From: Georhizobium profundi
Lineage (GTDB): Bacteria; Pseudomonadota; Alphaproteobacteria; Rhizobiales; Rhizobiaceae
Direction of reading: 5' to 3'
NCBI RefSeq assembly: GCF_003952725.1
Contig: NZ_CP032509.1
Coordinates: 954,001-1,018,000, forward strand
DNA length: 64,000 nucleotides
Of the stretch, positions 7,750 to 16,538 are shown piece after piece (position 1 is the stretch's first letter; every line of letters starts with the position of its first letter). A program made the translations under genes and the position numbers. The notes under the pieces are model-generated. The model ran no database searches and had not been told where the DNA came from. It saw only the letters and a list, made by a program, of their open reading frames with translations.

Positions 7750-9372
7750 ATGCGTGCCTACAGGGCCGATCCTCTGGATATCGCTTTCGGCATCGCGGCT
7801 CTTGCCATCATTCTCGGCATCGTTGCCTTTGCCGTCGCCGGACTTCTGGTGGCGGCAGGGACCGATGCGTCGCGGTCGACGGCATTCGATGCCTATACGG
7901 TGCGCGTCGTACGCTTCACGCTGTGGCAGGCGGGACTTTCGACGCTTCTCTCGCTGGCTTTTGCCTTGCCATTGGCGCGGGCGCTGGCGCGGCGACCGCA
8001 TTTTACCGGCCGTGCCTGGATCCTGCGGCTCTTCGCCGTGCCGCTCGGCCTGCCGGCCATCGTCGCGGCCCTTGGCATCATCGCCATCTGGGGACGCCAG
8101 GGGGTCGTCAATGACGCCTATCGCTGGCTGGGAGCGGAGCAGCCGATTTCCGTCTACGGGCTCCCCGGTATTCTGATCGCCCATGTGTTCTTCAACATGC
8201 CGCTCGTCACGAGATTGCTGCTTGCAGCGCTGGAGCGCGTGTCGGCGGAATATTGGCGCAATGCCGCGCAATTGGGCCTTTCAGCGGGCACGGTGTTCAG
8301 ATTGATCGAGTGGCCGGCCATGGCGCGGGTCATCCCGGGCATCGCGGGCCTCGTCTTCATGCTGTGCGCCACGAGCTTCACGCTGGTGCTTCTGCTGGGT
8401 GGCGGACCGGCAGCGACGACGATCGAGGTCGCGATCTACCAGGCGCTGCGGTTCGACTTCGATCCTCCGCGCGCGGTTACCCTGGCGCTGATCCAGATCG
8501 CGCTGACCGGTGCCCTTCTCGGCGTGCTCGCGCTTCTGCCCCGGCCCGAGGAGGGGCGCGGCGATGGCGCCTTGCCGCGCAGGTTCGATGCGAGATCACC
8601 ACGTGCGCTGGCTCTCGACGTGCTGGTGATCGGTCTTGGCCTCGTCTTCGTCGTGGCACCGCTCGCCGCAACTCTTATTTCTGGGATTGCTGCCGATCTG
8701 ATCGCGCTTCTGCGTGAAGCCTTGGTCCAGCGCGCGCTGGTGACGAGTCTCCTCATAGCGGGCGCTGCCGCATGTCTGTCTGTGGTGATGGCCGGCATGA
8801 TTGCCCGGGCGCGCCACGCCGCCGGCGGCGCCCGTCGCCACCACTTGGCGGCCCGCGGGCTCCGAACGTCGCTTGCCGGGGCGGGATCGCTGATCCTTTT
8901 AGTGCCGCCGGTCGTGCTGGGCGCCGGCTGGTTTCTCGTCTTGCGGGATCATGTCGATCCGCTCGCTGCGGCGCCGGTCATCGTGGTGGTCGTCAACGCA
9001 TTGATGGCGCTGCCCTTCGCGCTCAGGCTCCTGGAGCCGGCCTATGCCGGCCACATGGTGCGGACGGAGCGGCTCAGTCTCTCGCTGGGGCTTTCGAGAA
9101 TGCGCCGGCTGTTGCGGGTCGACCTACCGGCGCTGGCCCCGACCATCGGCGCAGCGTTTGCGTTTTCCATGGCCCTGTCGCTCGGCGATCTCGGCGCGAT
9201 CGCGCTCTTCGGAAGCCAGGATCTGGTTACGCTGCCCTATCTGCTGCTGCAACGGATGGGCAGTTATCGCACCGATGATGCGGCCGGGCTGGCGCTCATT
9301 CTCGGTTTTCTTTGCCTGCTGTTCATGATCGCCGGGACCCGCTATGGCGGCGGCAGTGTGCGGGAAAGATGA
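7750..9372 (+). CDS. thiP: Thiamine ABC transporter permease (fused double domain)
   Basis: 540 residues starting 16 bases after thiB. About twelve hydrophobic helices are arranged as two permease halves fused in one chain, as in ThiP and FbpB. Each half has the cytoplasmic EAA-type loop that contacts the ATPase: NAAQLGLSAGTVFRLIEWP around residue 172 and LSLGLSRMRRLLRVDLP around residue 440. It forms the inner-membrane channel for thiamine delivered by ThiB and driven by ThiQ. The last codons overlap the start of thiQ. Confidence 0.92.
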   Translation: MRAYRADPLDIAFGIAALAIILGIVAFAVAGLLVAAGTDASRSTAFDAYTVRVVRFTLWQAGLSTLLSLAFALPLARALARRPHFTGRAWILRLFAVPLGLPAIVAALGIIAIWGRQGVVNDAYRWLGAEQPISVYGLPGILIAHVFFNMPLVTRLLLAALERVSAEYWRNAAQLGLSAGTVFRLIEWPAMARVIPGIAGLVFMLCATSFTLVLLLGGGPAATTIEVAIYQALRFDFDPPRAVTLALIQIALTGALLGVLALLPRPEEGRGDGALPRRFDARSPRALALDVLVIGLGLVFVVAPLAATLISGIAADLIALLREALVQRALVTSLLIAGAAACLSVVMAGMIARARHAAGGARRHHLAARGLRTSLAGAGSLILLVPPVVLGAGWFLVLRDHVDPLAAAPVIVVVVNALMALPFALRLLEPAYAGHMVRTERLSLSLGLSRMRRLLRVDLPALAPTIGAAFAFSMALSLGDLGAIALFGSQDLVTLPYLLLQRMGSYRTDDAAGLALILGFLCLLFMIAGTRYGGGSVRER

Positions 9373-10103
9373 GCATGAGCGGAATGACGTCACCGGCGAT
9401 CGAATTCGACGATGTCCGCTTCCGCTACGACCGGGGCGCGCCGGAGATGGCTTTCGACGCGATGATCCCGGCGGGCAGCATCACGGCCGTCATGGGTCCG
9501 TCCGGATCGGGCAAGTCCACGCTCTTTGCGCTTCTGGCGGGGTTCGAGCAGCCGCAGCGGGGTGAAATCCGCATCGGGACGATCGACATCACGCGGCTGG
9601 CGCCGGCCGAACGGCCGATTTCCGTGGTGTTTCAGGACAACAATCTCTTTGCACATCTCGATGTCGCCGCGAACATCGCGCTCGGACAGGGCGCACGCGA
9701 GGCCAAAACCACTGCCGGCAAGGAGCAGGTGTCCGATGCGCTGGCGCGCGTCGGCCTCGGTGGGTTCGAGCGGCGGCGGCCTGCGTCTCTTTCGGGTGGC
9801 GAGCGGCAGCGCGTCGCGATGGCGCGTGCACTGGTCCGAGCAAAGCCTGTGCTGTTGCTGGACGAACCTTTTGCCGCGCTCGGACCCGGTCTGCGCGAGG
9901 ACATGCGGGCGCTGATCGCGAATCTTCACGTCCAGAATGCGCTGACGACGCTGATCATCACCCATCAACCGGAAGATTCGCGCGCCATCTGCGACCGCAT
10001 TCTCTATGTCGAACAAGGCTCGATCCGAGCGAACGAACCGACTGAATCGATGTTCAGACGCGCTGATCTCGCCGGATGGCGGGACTATCTTGGTACAAAT
10101 TAA
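9369..10103 (+). CDS. thiQ: Thiamine ABC transporter ATP-binding protein
   Basis: ATPase of the thiamine importer, 244 residues from ATG 9369, which overlaps the thiP stop (ATGA). Further in-frame ATGs at 9375 and 9384 are possible starts. Walker A is GPSGSGKST; the Q-loop is VVFQDNNLFAHLDV; the signature is LSGGERQRVAMARAL; Walker B is VLLLDEPFAALGPGLR; the switch His is in IITHQPEDS. Size and motif order match ThiQ (about 230 residues). Last gene of the riboswitch-controlled operon; no clear terminator follows. Confidence 0.92.
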   Translation: MSMSGMTSPAIEFDDVRFRYDRGAPEMAFDAMIPAGSITAVMGPSGSGKSTLFALLAGFEQPQRGEIRIGTIDITRLAPAERPISVVFQDNNLFAHLDVAANIALGQGAREAKTTAGKEQVSDALARVGLGGFERRRPASLSGGERQRVAMARALVRAKPVLLLDEPFAALGPGLREDMRALIANLHVQNALTTLIITHQPEDSRAICDRILYVEQGSIRANEPTESMFRRADLAGWRDYLGTN

Positions 10104-10331
10104 GGGGTGCGATCGCCGATCCGGACAAAAATGTCACAGGTCGACCCGCGTCCTTGCGATGGAGCCAAGGTGGGCAAGATCGGCCTTTGAACCGACCTTT
10201 TGCTGTTGTAATGCTCCAGTCATCGGCTGGCATCCTGCGGGGCGACGAACCTGTTTCAATCGATTGCACATGGCTGGGGACCGCGTCGGCGGGGTGTAAC
10301 GACTGCGAGCGGCAAGGCCGTTGCAGCGGCG

Positions 10332-11768
10332 ATGCTGCTTGTCGGACTGGTCGTGCTGTCGGGATGCCAAAGCGTCATCAGCGAGCAGGATACCGTCGTT
10401 CTTGCGCCTTCCCAGAACCCGCAGACCGTGGAGCGCCTCGCGCGCAATGATCCACGGGCGCAGCTAGGTGCGCGTGAGCATCCACGTATCGTCGCGAGCT
10501 ATGGTGGCGAATATCGCGACCAGCGCACCGAACTTCTGCTGGCACGAATCGTCGGGAAACTGACCGAAGTCTCCGAAAATCCGAGCCAGACCTATCGGAT
10601 CACGGTACTGAACTCGCCGGCGATCAACGCCTTCGCCCTTCCGGGCGGCTATCTGTACATCACACGCGGCCTTCTGGCTCTTGCCAATGATGCGGCCGAA
10701 GTCGCTGCCGTTCTGTCGCACGAGATGGCGCATGTGACGGCCAATCACGGCATCGAGCGGCAGCAACGCGAAGAGGCCGAGGCGATTGCAGGCCGCGTGG
10801 TCTCGGAAGTGTTGTCGGGGGATATTGCCGGGCGCCAGGCGCTTGCGCGCGGCCAGTTGCGATTGGCCGCCTTTTCCCGCAACCAAGAACTCCAGGCGGA
10901 CGTGATTGGTATCCGGATGCTCGGTGAGGCCGGCTACGATCCGTACGCGGCGGCACGTTTCCTGGAATCCATGGCGTCCTATTCGCGTTTTCGCTCGGCG
11001 GAACCGAACGACGACCCGCAGATGGACTTCCTTGCGAGCCACCCCACGGCGCCCCAGCGCATCGAACTCGCCCGTCGTCACGCGCGCGCATTCGGTCCAG
11101 AAGGCGTTGGCACGGCGGACCGGGATCTTTTTCTTGATGGCATTTCCGGTCTTCTCTTCGGCGACAGTCCGGAGGAAGGCTATGTCCGTGGGCGAAGCTT
11201 CCTGCATCCGAACCTGCGTATTCGTTTCGACGTCCCACAAGGCTTCGAAATCGACAACACGGCTGAAGCAGTGCTGGCGACGGGGCCGAACGACCTCGCG
11301 ATCCGCTTCGACGGTGTCGACGATCCGGGCACGCCGCTTGCCGAATACATGCGCAGCGGCTGGGTCACCGGCCTCGACGAAGCATCGCTCAGGCCGCTCA
11401 CGATCAACGGATTGGAAGCGCTCAGCGCGCGGGCAGCTGCGGATCGCTGGTCGTTCGACGTCACGATCGTCAAGGTCGACGACCAGATCTATCGTTTCCT
11501 GACGGCGGCGCCCCGTGGCAGCCGGGAGCTGGACAGTGCCGCAGACGTGCTGAAAACGACGTTCCGTCGCATGACGGCAGGGGAGGCGGTTGCCCTGCAG
11601 CCGCTCCGCCTGCGCGTCGTGACAGCTGGCGCCTCCGATACGGTCGCGTCGCTCTCCGCACGCATGGAAGGCGACGAACGCCGCGAGGAACTGTTCCGCC
11701 TGATCAACGCGCTTGGACCTACCGGTCAGGTGGCGTCAGGCATGCGGGTCAAGCTCATCACCCAGTAA
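10332..11768 (+). CDS. M48 family zinc metalloprotease, predicted lipoprotein
   Basis: 478 residues. The N-terminus MLLVGLVVLSGC has a lipobox, so it is predicted to be acylated and membrane-anchored on the periplasmic side. The zinc site HEMAH is near residue 134, with the third ligand Glu in QELQADVIGIRML. A C-terminal segment of about 55 residues (PLRLRVVTAGASDTVASLSA) resembles a LysM-like module that ends M48 proteases of this clade. Family members degrade misfolded outer-membrane proteins (BepA/LoiP-like). The ATG at 10332 gives a signal peptide without basic residues, and the frame stays open upstream through an Arg-rich stretch without an ATG, GTG or TTG, so the true start is uncertain. 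Confidence 0.85.
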   Translation: MLLVGLVVLSGCQSVISEQDTVVLAPSQNPQTVERLARNDPRAQLGAREHPRIVASYGGEYRDQRTELLLARIVGKLTEVSENPSQTYRITVLNSPAINAFALPGGYLYITRGLLALANDAAEVAAVLSHEMAHVTANHGIERQQREEAEAIAGRVVSEVLSGDIAGRQALARGQLRLAAFSRNQELQADVIGIRMLGEAGYDPYAAARFLESMASYSRFRSAEPNDDPQMDFLASHPTAPQRIELARRHARAFGPEGVGTADRDLFLDGISGLLFGDSPEEGYVRGRSFLHPNLRIRFDVPQGFEIDNTAEAVLATGPNDLAIRFDGVDDPGTPLAEYMRSGWVTGLDEASLRPLTINGLEALSARAAADRWSFDVTIVKVDDQIYRFLTAAPRGSRELDSAADVLKTTFRRMTAGEAVALQPLRLRVVTAGASDTVASLSARMEGDERREELFRLINALGPTGQVASGMRVKLITQ

Positions 11769-11961
11769 TGCGGGCGACGGCGCCGGTTGGGAGCGGGTAT
11801 ATGCTTTTGCATGGACGGCGCCCAAGAGCATGATTTTGCTCATCTCGGACCTGTCGTAACGCCACGCTTGCAATGGTGGCCGCGTGGCAAAGCGGCATCT
11901 TGCAATGGGGCTTCAAAGCCGCTACCCCACCACCACTCACGAAGGACGGCGTGGAGCACGC

Positions 11962-12300
11962 ATGACGTATCTGGTCACCGACAACTGCATCAAATGCAAA
12001 TATATGGACTGCGTGGAAGTCTGCCCCGTGGACTGTTTCTACGAGGGCGAGAACATGCTCGTCATCCATCCGGACGAGTGCATCGATTGCGGCGTCTGCG
12101 AGCCCGAATGCCCGGCTGATGCCATTAAGCCGGACACCGAGCCGGGTCTCGACAAGTGGCTTCAGGTGAACACCGAATTCGCTGAGAAATGGCCGAACAT
12201 CACCGTCAAGCGCGACTCGCCCGCCGATGCTGCCGAGTTCGACGGCGTGGAAGGCAAATTCGAGAAATACTTCTCCGAAGCGCCTGGCGAGGGCGACTGA
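11962..12300 (+). CDS. fdxA: Seven-iron ferredoxin FdxA
   Basis: 112 residues from ATG 11962, with GGAG six bases upstream; earlier in-frame ATGs have no such site. The first cluster region is [17 protein letters not shown] (a C-x7-C spacing appropriate for a 3Fe-4S cluster), and the second is [16 protein letters not shown] (4Fe-4S). The C-terminal extension ([16 protein letters not shown]) is typical of the Azotobacter FdI/FdxA family. It is a cytoplasmic low-potential electron carrier. In alphaproteobacteria fdxA is commonly found just before carD, as here. Confidence 0.94.
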   Translation: MTYLVTDNCIKCKYMDCVEVCPVDCFYEGENMLVIHPDECIDCGVCEPECPADAIKPDTEPGLDKWLQVNTEFAEKWPNITVKRDSPADAAEFDGVEGKFEKYFSEAPGEGD

Positions 12301-12695
12301 GACAATCTGCCGCGCATATTGGCTGTGGATGGCGATTCGCCCGCGCCGGCGATTCGATGTTGGCGCGCCGAGCGATCTGTCGTGCATGACGGATCGAGCA
12401 AATATTTGATTTCGGGTGATTTTTGTGTTAGATAAGCACAATTGTCGTCATGTGGCGGCAATGCGTCGACCGCAACGACACCACGAAAGAACGTTCCCTG
12501 TCTTTTCAGCTGTATAAGATGGCGACCCCGAGTTGGCCAGTGCCAACCTTGTTTCGCGGCGTGGCTGCGTCTCGCAGGTACTCACGACGAAATGAAACGG
12601 GATGGACATGATCGTCCATTTCACTGTCCGGCTCGACCGGGCCTCATGCTTGTCCCGGCCAGGCCGGGGCGCGTAACAGGGAGTCTCGAGAACGA
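12301..12695 (+). other. 395-base gene-free leader between fdxA and carD
   Basis: No convincing coding sequence was found. It contains a good sigma-70-type promoter (listed separately) about 260 bases before carD and several inverted repeats: ATGGAC-ATGATC-GTCCAT at 12602-12619, GTTGG/CCAAC around 12532-12547, and CCCGGCC-A-GGCCGGG at 12654-12668. The length and structure suggest a long untranslated leader or a small RNA. Confidence 0.55.
12406..12434 (+). promoter_or_regulatory. Predicted sigma-70-type promoter upstream of carD
   Basis: TTGATT at 12406-12411 and TAGATA at 12429-12434 are separated by exactly 17 bases, in a locally AT-rich stretch of an otherwise GC-rich sequence. Transcription would start near 12441 and leave a leader of about 255 bases before carD. 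Confidence 0.55.
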
Positions 12696-13280
12696 ATGAC
12701 AATGCAGAATAAGAAATCCAATCAGCGTCAGGGCTTCAAGACAGGCGAAGCCATCGTCTATCCCGCTCATGGCGTCGGTACGATCGTCGCTATCGAAGAG
12801 CAGGAAGTAGCCGGTCACAAGCTCGAGCTTTTCGTCATCGACTTCGAGAAGGACAAGATGCGCCTGAAGGTGCCGGTCGCCAAGGCCATGAGCATCGGCA
12901 TGCGCAAGCTGTCGGAAACAGATTTCGTCGAGCGCGCTCTCAAGGTCGTGCAGGGCCGTGCGCGCGTCAAGCGCACCATGTGGTCGCGCCGTGCGCAGGA
13001 ATACGATGCGAAGATCAACTCCGGTGATCTGATCTCGATCGCTGAGGTCGTTCGCGATCTCTATCGTGCCGAGAACCAGCCCGAGCAGTCTTATTCGGAG
13101 CGCCAGCTTTATGAGGCGGCACTCGACCGGATGGCCCGCGAGATCGGCGCCGTCAACAAGATGTCCGACACCGAAGCCGTGCGCTTGATCGAGGTCAACC
13201 TCAACAAGGGTCCAAAGCGCGGCAAGGCCGTCGACGAGGACGAAGCTACGGACGAGGCTTCCCAGGACGAAGCAGCCTGA
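12696..13280 (+). CDS. carD: CarD family transcriptional regulator
   Basis: 194 residues. The N-terminal RNA polymerase-interacting domain (QGFKTGEAIVYPAHGVGTIVAIEEQEVAGHKLELFVIDFEKDKMRLKVPV, a Tudor-like fold) binds the beta subunit. A helical DNA-binding domain follows, with the conserved WSRRAQEYDAKINSGD near residue 90. CarD stabilises open complexes, notably at rRNA and housekeeping promoters. The acidic tail is typical of alphaproteobacterial members. ATG 12696 is used; a second in-frame ATG is at 12702. A strong intrinsic terminator follows immediately, and the next gene encodes a sigma factor, so two global transcription factors lie side by side. Confidence 0.94.
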   Translation: MTMQNKKSNQRQGFKTGEAIVYPAHGVGTIVAIEEQEVAGHKLELFVIDFEKDKMRLKVPVAKAMSIGMRKLSETDFVERALKVVQGRARVKRTMWSRRAQEYDAKINSGDLISIAEVVRDLYRAENQPEQSYSERQLYEAALDRMAREIGAVNKMSDTEAVRLIEVNLNKGPKRGKAVDEDEATDEASQDEAA

Positions 13281-13310
13281 TCGGCTTCATCGTTTGTTAG
13301 ATTTCAGAAA

Positions 13311-13339
13311 AAGCTCGGGTTGCGGCCCGGGCTTTTTTT
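13311..13339 (+). terminator. Rho-independent terminator after carD
   Basis: AAGCTCGGG and CCCGGGCTT form a nine-base-pair stem (one G-U) around TTGCGG, followed directly by a run of seven T. It separates carD from rpoH2. Confidence 0.92.
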
Positions 13340-13434
13340 GTCGCATTCGATCAAATCGCACGAAACATTTGAATGATCCGCAACCTTTGGCTCTGCGTAT
13401 TGTTTGCAGATAAGCCGACAAAGAGGGTCCGCTG

Positions 13435-14289
13435 ATGGATAGTGCAGCCCGCAGGCATATGGTGAAGGCGGCTATGGCCGCGCCTTATCTCGAACGTGAC
13501 GAAGAGCACCAGCTCGCCGTTCGATGGAAAGAGAAGCAAGACCAGGATGCTTTGCATCGCATTACGACCGCGCATATGCGGCTCGTGATCTCGATGGCCT
13601 CCAAGTTTCGCAACTTCGGCTTGCCCATGGGCGACCTGATCCAAGAAGGCCATGTGGGCCTTCTGGAGGCTGCGGCACGGTTCGAACCGGACCGTGAGGT
13701 GCGCTTCTCGACCTATGCAACCTGGTGGATCCGTGCGTCCATTCAGGACTATATCCTCCGCAACTGGTCGATCGTTCGCGGCGGTACCAGCTCTGCCCAG
13801 AAGGCACTCTTCTTCAATCTTCGACGTCTACGCGCGCGGCTGTCCCAGGGCAGCGAAATGTTGACCGAGAGCGCGATACACCAGGAGATCGCGACGGCAC
13901 TCGGCGTTCAGGTCAAAGACGTCGCGGTCATGGATGCCCGCCTTTCGGGCTCCGATACGTCGCTCAACGCACCCGTCGGCGACGGCGATTCCGGCAGCGC
14001 CGATCGTGTGGATTTTCTGCGCTGCGACGCGCCGCTGCCGGACGAGCAGGTCTTGCAGTCGATCGACGACGAGCGACGCTCAGCTTGGCTGAAAGGTGCG
14101 CTGACGACGCTCAACGCGCGCGAATTGCGCATCATCCGCGAGAGGCGGCTGGCGGAAGAGGGGGCGACATTGGAGTCGCTCGGCTCAGAACTCGGCATTT
14201 CCAAGGAGCGCGTGCGGCAGATCGAAAGCCGTGCGCTCGAAAAGCTGCGTCAGGCTTTGTCCCACCAGTTGCCCGCGCTTCAGGCTTAA
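13435..14289 (+). CDS. rpoH2: Sigma-32 family RNA polymerase sigma factor, RpoH2-like
   Basis: 284 residues. Region 2 is clear: LISMASKFRNFG-type helix, GDLIQEGHVGLLEAAARFEPDREVRFSTYATWWIRASIQDYILRNWSIVR (residues about 64-115). The RpoH box segment follows (QKALFFNLRRLRARL near residue 122). Region 4.2 near residues 240-275 has TLESLGSELGISKERVRQIESRALEKLR. The sequence fits the second RpoH paralogue of rhizobia, a heat-shock-type sigma used in oxidative and general stress, rather than RpoH1. Start ATG 13435 is preceded by AAGAGGG. A weak EcfG-like sequence upstream was considered and not accepted. Confidence 0.87.
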   Translation: MDSAARRHMVKAAMAAPYLERDEEHQLAVRWKEKQDQDALHRITTAHMRLVISMASKFRNFGLPMGDLIQEGHVGLLEAAARFEPDREVRFSTYATWWIRASIQDYILRNWSIVRGGTSSAQKALFFNLRRLRARLSQGSEMLTESAIHQEIATALGVQVKDVAVMDARLSGSDTSLNAPVGDGDSGSADRVDFLRCDAPLPDEQVLQSIDDERRSAWLKGALTTLNARELRIIRERRLAEEGATLESLGSELGISKERVRQIESRALEKLRQALSHQLPALQA

Positions 14290-14402
14290 AGGAAGGCGTT
14301 TCGTCCGCAGGTCTCCCGACGCAATTGCGGCGGCAAGCTTGACGTCGTGGCTGCCACCGGGGCACTTACCGGCCCTTGAACGAGCCATGGAGTGGACTTG
14401 CG

Positions 14403-15242
14403 ATGCGGTTTGACGGCACAGACGCCTATATTGCGGAAAAGGATCTGACGGTCGCTATCAATGCGGCGATCGCTCTGCAGAAGCCGCTGCTGGTAAAAGG
14501 CGAGCCGGGCACCGGAAAAACCGAACTCGCTCGCCAACTGGCCTCCGCACTCGGTCTCGATCTACTCGAATGGCATGTGAAGTCGACCACAAAGGCCCAG
14601 CAGGGTCTCTACGAGTACGATGCCGTATCGCGGCTGCGCGATAGCCAGCTCGGCGACGACCGCTTCAACGACATCGGTAATTATATTCGCCGAGGCAAGC
14701 TCTGGGATGCCTTCGATGCCGACAAGCGCGTCGTGCTTCTGATCGACGAGATCGATAAGGCCGACATCGAGTTTCCCAACGACCTTCTTCAGGAACTCGA
14801 CCGGATGGAGTTCCACGTCTATGAAACGGGAGAGACGATCCGCGCGCGCCATCGTCCGATCGTCATCATCACGTCCAACAACGAGAAGGAATTGCCGGAC
14901 GCCTTCCTGCGCCGTTGCTTCTTCCACTTCATCCGCTTTCCCGACATCGAGACGCTGCATCGGATCGTCGAGGTCCATTATCCGGGAATCAAGCAAAATC
15001 TTGTGCGCGCGGCGCTGACGCAGTTCTACGAGATCCGCGACGTTCCAGGCCTGAAGAAGAAGCCGTCCACATCGGAAGCGCTCGATTGGATCCGTCTGCT
15101 GGTTGCCGACGACGTGGCACCGGAAGATTTGCGCGGCGACGCCAAGAACGCACTTCCGCGCCTGCACGGCGCGCTCCTCAAGAACGAGCAGGACGTCCAC
15201 CTCTTCGAACGCCTCGCCTTCATGGCGCGGCGTCAGGGTTAG
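14403..15242 (+). CDS. MoxR-type AAA+ ATPase
   Basis: 279 residues. ATG 14403 (MRFDGTDAYIAEKDLTVAIN) has GGAG upstream and fits the family N-terminus better than the longer ATG at 14376. Walker A is GEPGTGKTELA (about residue 34), Walker B is VVLLIDEIDKAD (about 105), and sensor 1 is VIITSNNEKELPDAFLRRCFF, the diagnostic MoxR stretch. Such ATPases work as chaperones that remodel or metallate a partner together with a VWA protein, and the VWA gene starts nine bases downstream. The client is not visible in the window. Confidence 0.9.
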   Translation: MRFDGTDAYIAEKDLTVAINAAIALQKPLLVKGEPGTGKTELARQLASALGLDLLEWHVKSTTKAQQGLYEYDAVSRLRDSQLGDDRFNDIGNYIRRGKLWDAFDADKRVVLLIDEIDKADIEFPNDLLQELDRMEFHVYETGETIRARHRPIVIITSNNEKELPDAFLRRCFFHFIRFPDIETLHRIVEVHYPGIKQNLVRAALTQFYEIRDVPGLKKKPSTSEALDWIRLLVADDVAPEDLRGDAKNALPRLHGALLKNEQDVHLFERLAFMARRQG

Positions 15243-15251
15243 CGCCCGGCC

Positions 15252-16436
15252 ATGTTCCTCCCCTTCTTCCTCGAACTGAAAGCGGCGGGTGTGCCGGTTT
15301 CGCTGCGCGAGTATCTTGCGCTGCTCGAAGGGCTGGAGGCGGAGCTCGTCACCTATGACGTCGAGGGCTTCTACTACCTTGCCCGGGCGACGCTGGTGAA
15401 GGACGAGCGGTTCATCGATCGGTTCGACCGGGTGTTTGCCCACGCGTTTCGCGGGGTCGAGGCAGTTGCGGGCGAAGAGGGGCCTTCAAGCGTTGCCTTG
15501 CCCGAGGAGTGGCTGCGGCGGCTTGCCGAAAAACATCTGAGCGAAGACGAAAAGAAGCTCGTCGAGGCGCTGGGCGGTTTCGAAAAGCTGATGGAGACGC
15601 TGAAGCAGCGGCTCGAAGAGCAGAAGGGCCGTCACCAGGGCGGCTCGAAATGGATCGGCACGGCCGGCACCTCACCCTTTGGCGCCTATGGCTACAACCC
15701 CGAAGGTGTGCGTATCGGGCAGGATGGCAGCCGGCACCGTCGCGCGGTCAAGGTTTGGGACAAGCGCGATTTTCGCGATCTCGACGACCGGGTGGAGCTC
15801 GGCACGCGCAACATCAAGATCGCGCTGAAGCGCCTGCGCCGCTGGGTGCGGGCAGGCGCGGCCGAGGAGCTGGATCTCGGTGGCACCATCAAGTCGACCG
15901 CCGAACACGGCTATCTCGATGTGCGCACCCGGCCCGAACGGCGCAATGCGATCAAGCTTTTGATGTTCTTCGATGTCGGCGGGTCGATGGATGATCACAT
16001 CAAGACCGTGGAAGAGCTCTTTTCCGCGGTGCGCGCCGAGTTTCGCCATATGGATTACTTCTATTTTCACAACTGCCTCTATGAGGGCGTGTGGAAGGAC
16101 AACCGCCGGCGCCACGAGGCCGTGCTGCCCACCTATGATCTGATCCGCACCTATGGTTCCGACTATCGGGTGATCTTCGTCGGCGATGCGGCGATGAGCC
16201 CCTACGAGATCGTCTATCCGGGCGGGTCGGTCGAGCACTGGAACAAGGAAGCCGGGCAGGTCTGGCTGGAGCGGGTGCTTGCCCATTTCCCGAAGGCTGC
16301 ATGGTTAAACCCCACCCCGCAGGCGCATTGGGGTTATACCCAGTCGATCGGGCTGATCCGGCAGATCGTCAACGACCGAATGTTTCCGTTGACGCTCGGC
16401 GGGCTTGAAGCCGCGACGCGGGAATTGACGCGCTGA
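15252..16436 (+). CDS. VWA domain protein, CoxE/YehP-like partner of MoxR
   Basis: 394 residues, no signal peptide and no transmembrane segment. The N-terminal half (LPFFLELKAAGVPVSLREYLALL ... GFYYLARATLVKDERFIDRFDRVFAHAF) is the conserved helical domain of CoxE-like proteins. The C-terminal VWA domain begins at about residue 233 with LLMFFDVGGSMDDHIKTVEE; the metal site is DVGGS where classical MIDAS sites have DxSxS, as is usual in this subfamily. With the adjacent MoxR ATPase it forms a predicted chaperone pair. The same gene pair is widespread in alphaproteobacteria without a known client. Confidence 0.87.
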   Translation: MFLPFFLELKAAGVPVSLREYLALLEGLEAELVTYDVEGFYYLARATLVKDERFIDRFDRVFAHAFRGVEAVAGEEGPSSVALPEEWLRRLAEKHLSEDEKKLVEALGGFEKLMETLKQRLEEQKGRHQGGSKWIGTAGTSPFGAYGYNPEGVRIGQDGSRHRRAVKVWDKRDFRDLDDRVELGTRNIKIALKRLRRWVRAGAAEELDLGGTIKSTAEHGYLDVRTRPERRNAIKLLMFFDVGGSMDDHIKTVEELFSAVRAEFRHMDYFYFHNCLYEGVWKDNRRRHEAVLPTYDLIRTYGSDYRVIFVGDAAMSPYEIVYPGGSVEHWNKEAGQVWLERVLAHFPKAAWLNPTPQAHWGYTQSIGLIRQIVNDRMFPLTLGGLEAATRELTR

Positions 16437-16457
16437 GCCTAAAGTCGTTTGCTTGAC

Positions 16458-16483
16458 GGAACGTGCCTGCTGCTATCCCCGTT
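16458..16483 (+). promoter_or_regulatory. Predicted EcfG (general stress sigma) promoter
   Basis: GGAAC at 16458-16462, a 17-base spacer, and CGTT at 16480-16483 match the alphaproteobacterial EcfG consensus exactly. It lies 55 bases before the aldehyde dehydrogenase ATG, in the correct orientation. Confidence 0.65.
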
Positions 16484-16538
16484 TGAGGGACAACAGCCAT
16501 CACCGAAAATCCACTTAAGAACGGACAGGGAGAGCGTC

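Noticed and set aside
12477..12500. GGAAC on the minus strand near 12497 with CGTT 15 bases on
   Set aside because: Spacer too short and no minus-strand gene downstream.
12450..12611. 53-codon ORF in the carD leader (MWRQCVDRNDTTKERSL...)
   Set aside because: No ribosome site, no homology recognised, Arg-rich, and overlaps inverted repeats.
13380..13404. EcfG-like site GCAAC-N16-TGTT upstream of rpoH2
   Set aside because: Two mismatches from consensus. Worth keeping in mind because rpoH2 is an EcfG target in some rhizobia, but the sequence alone does not support it.
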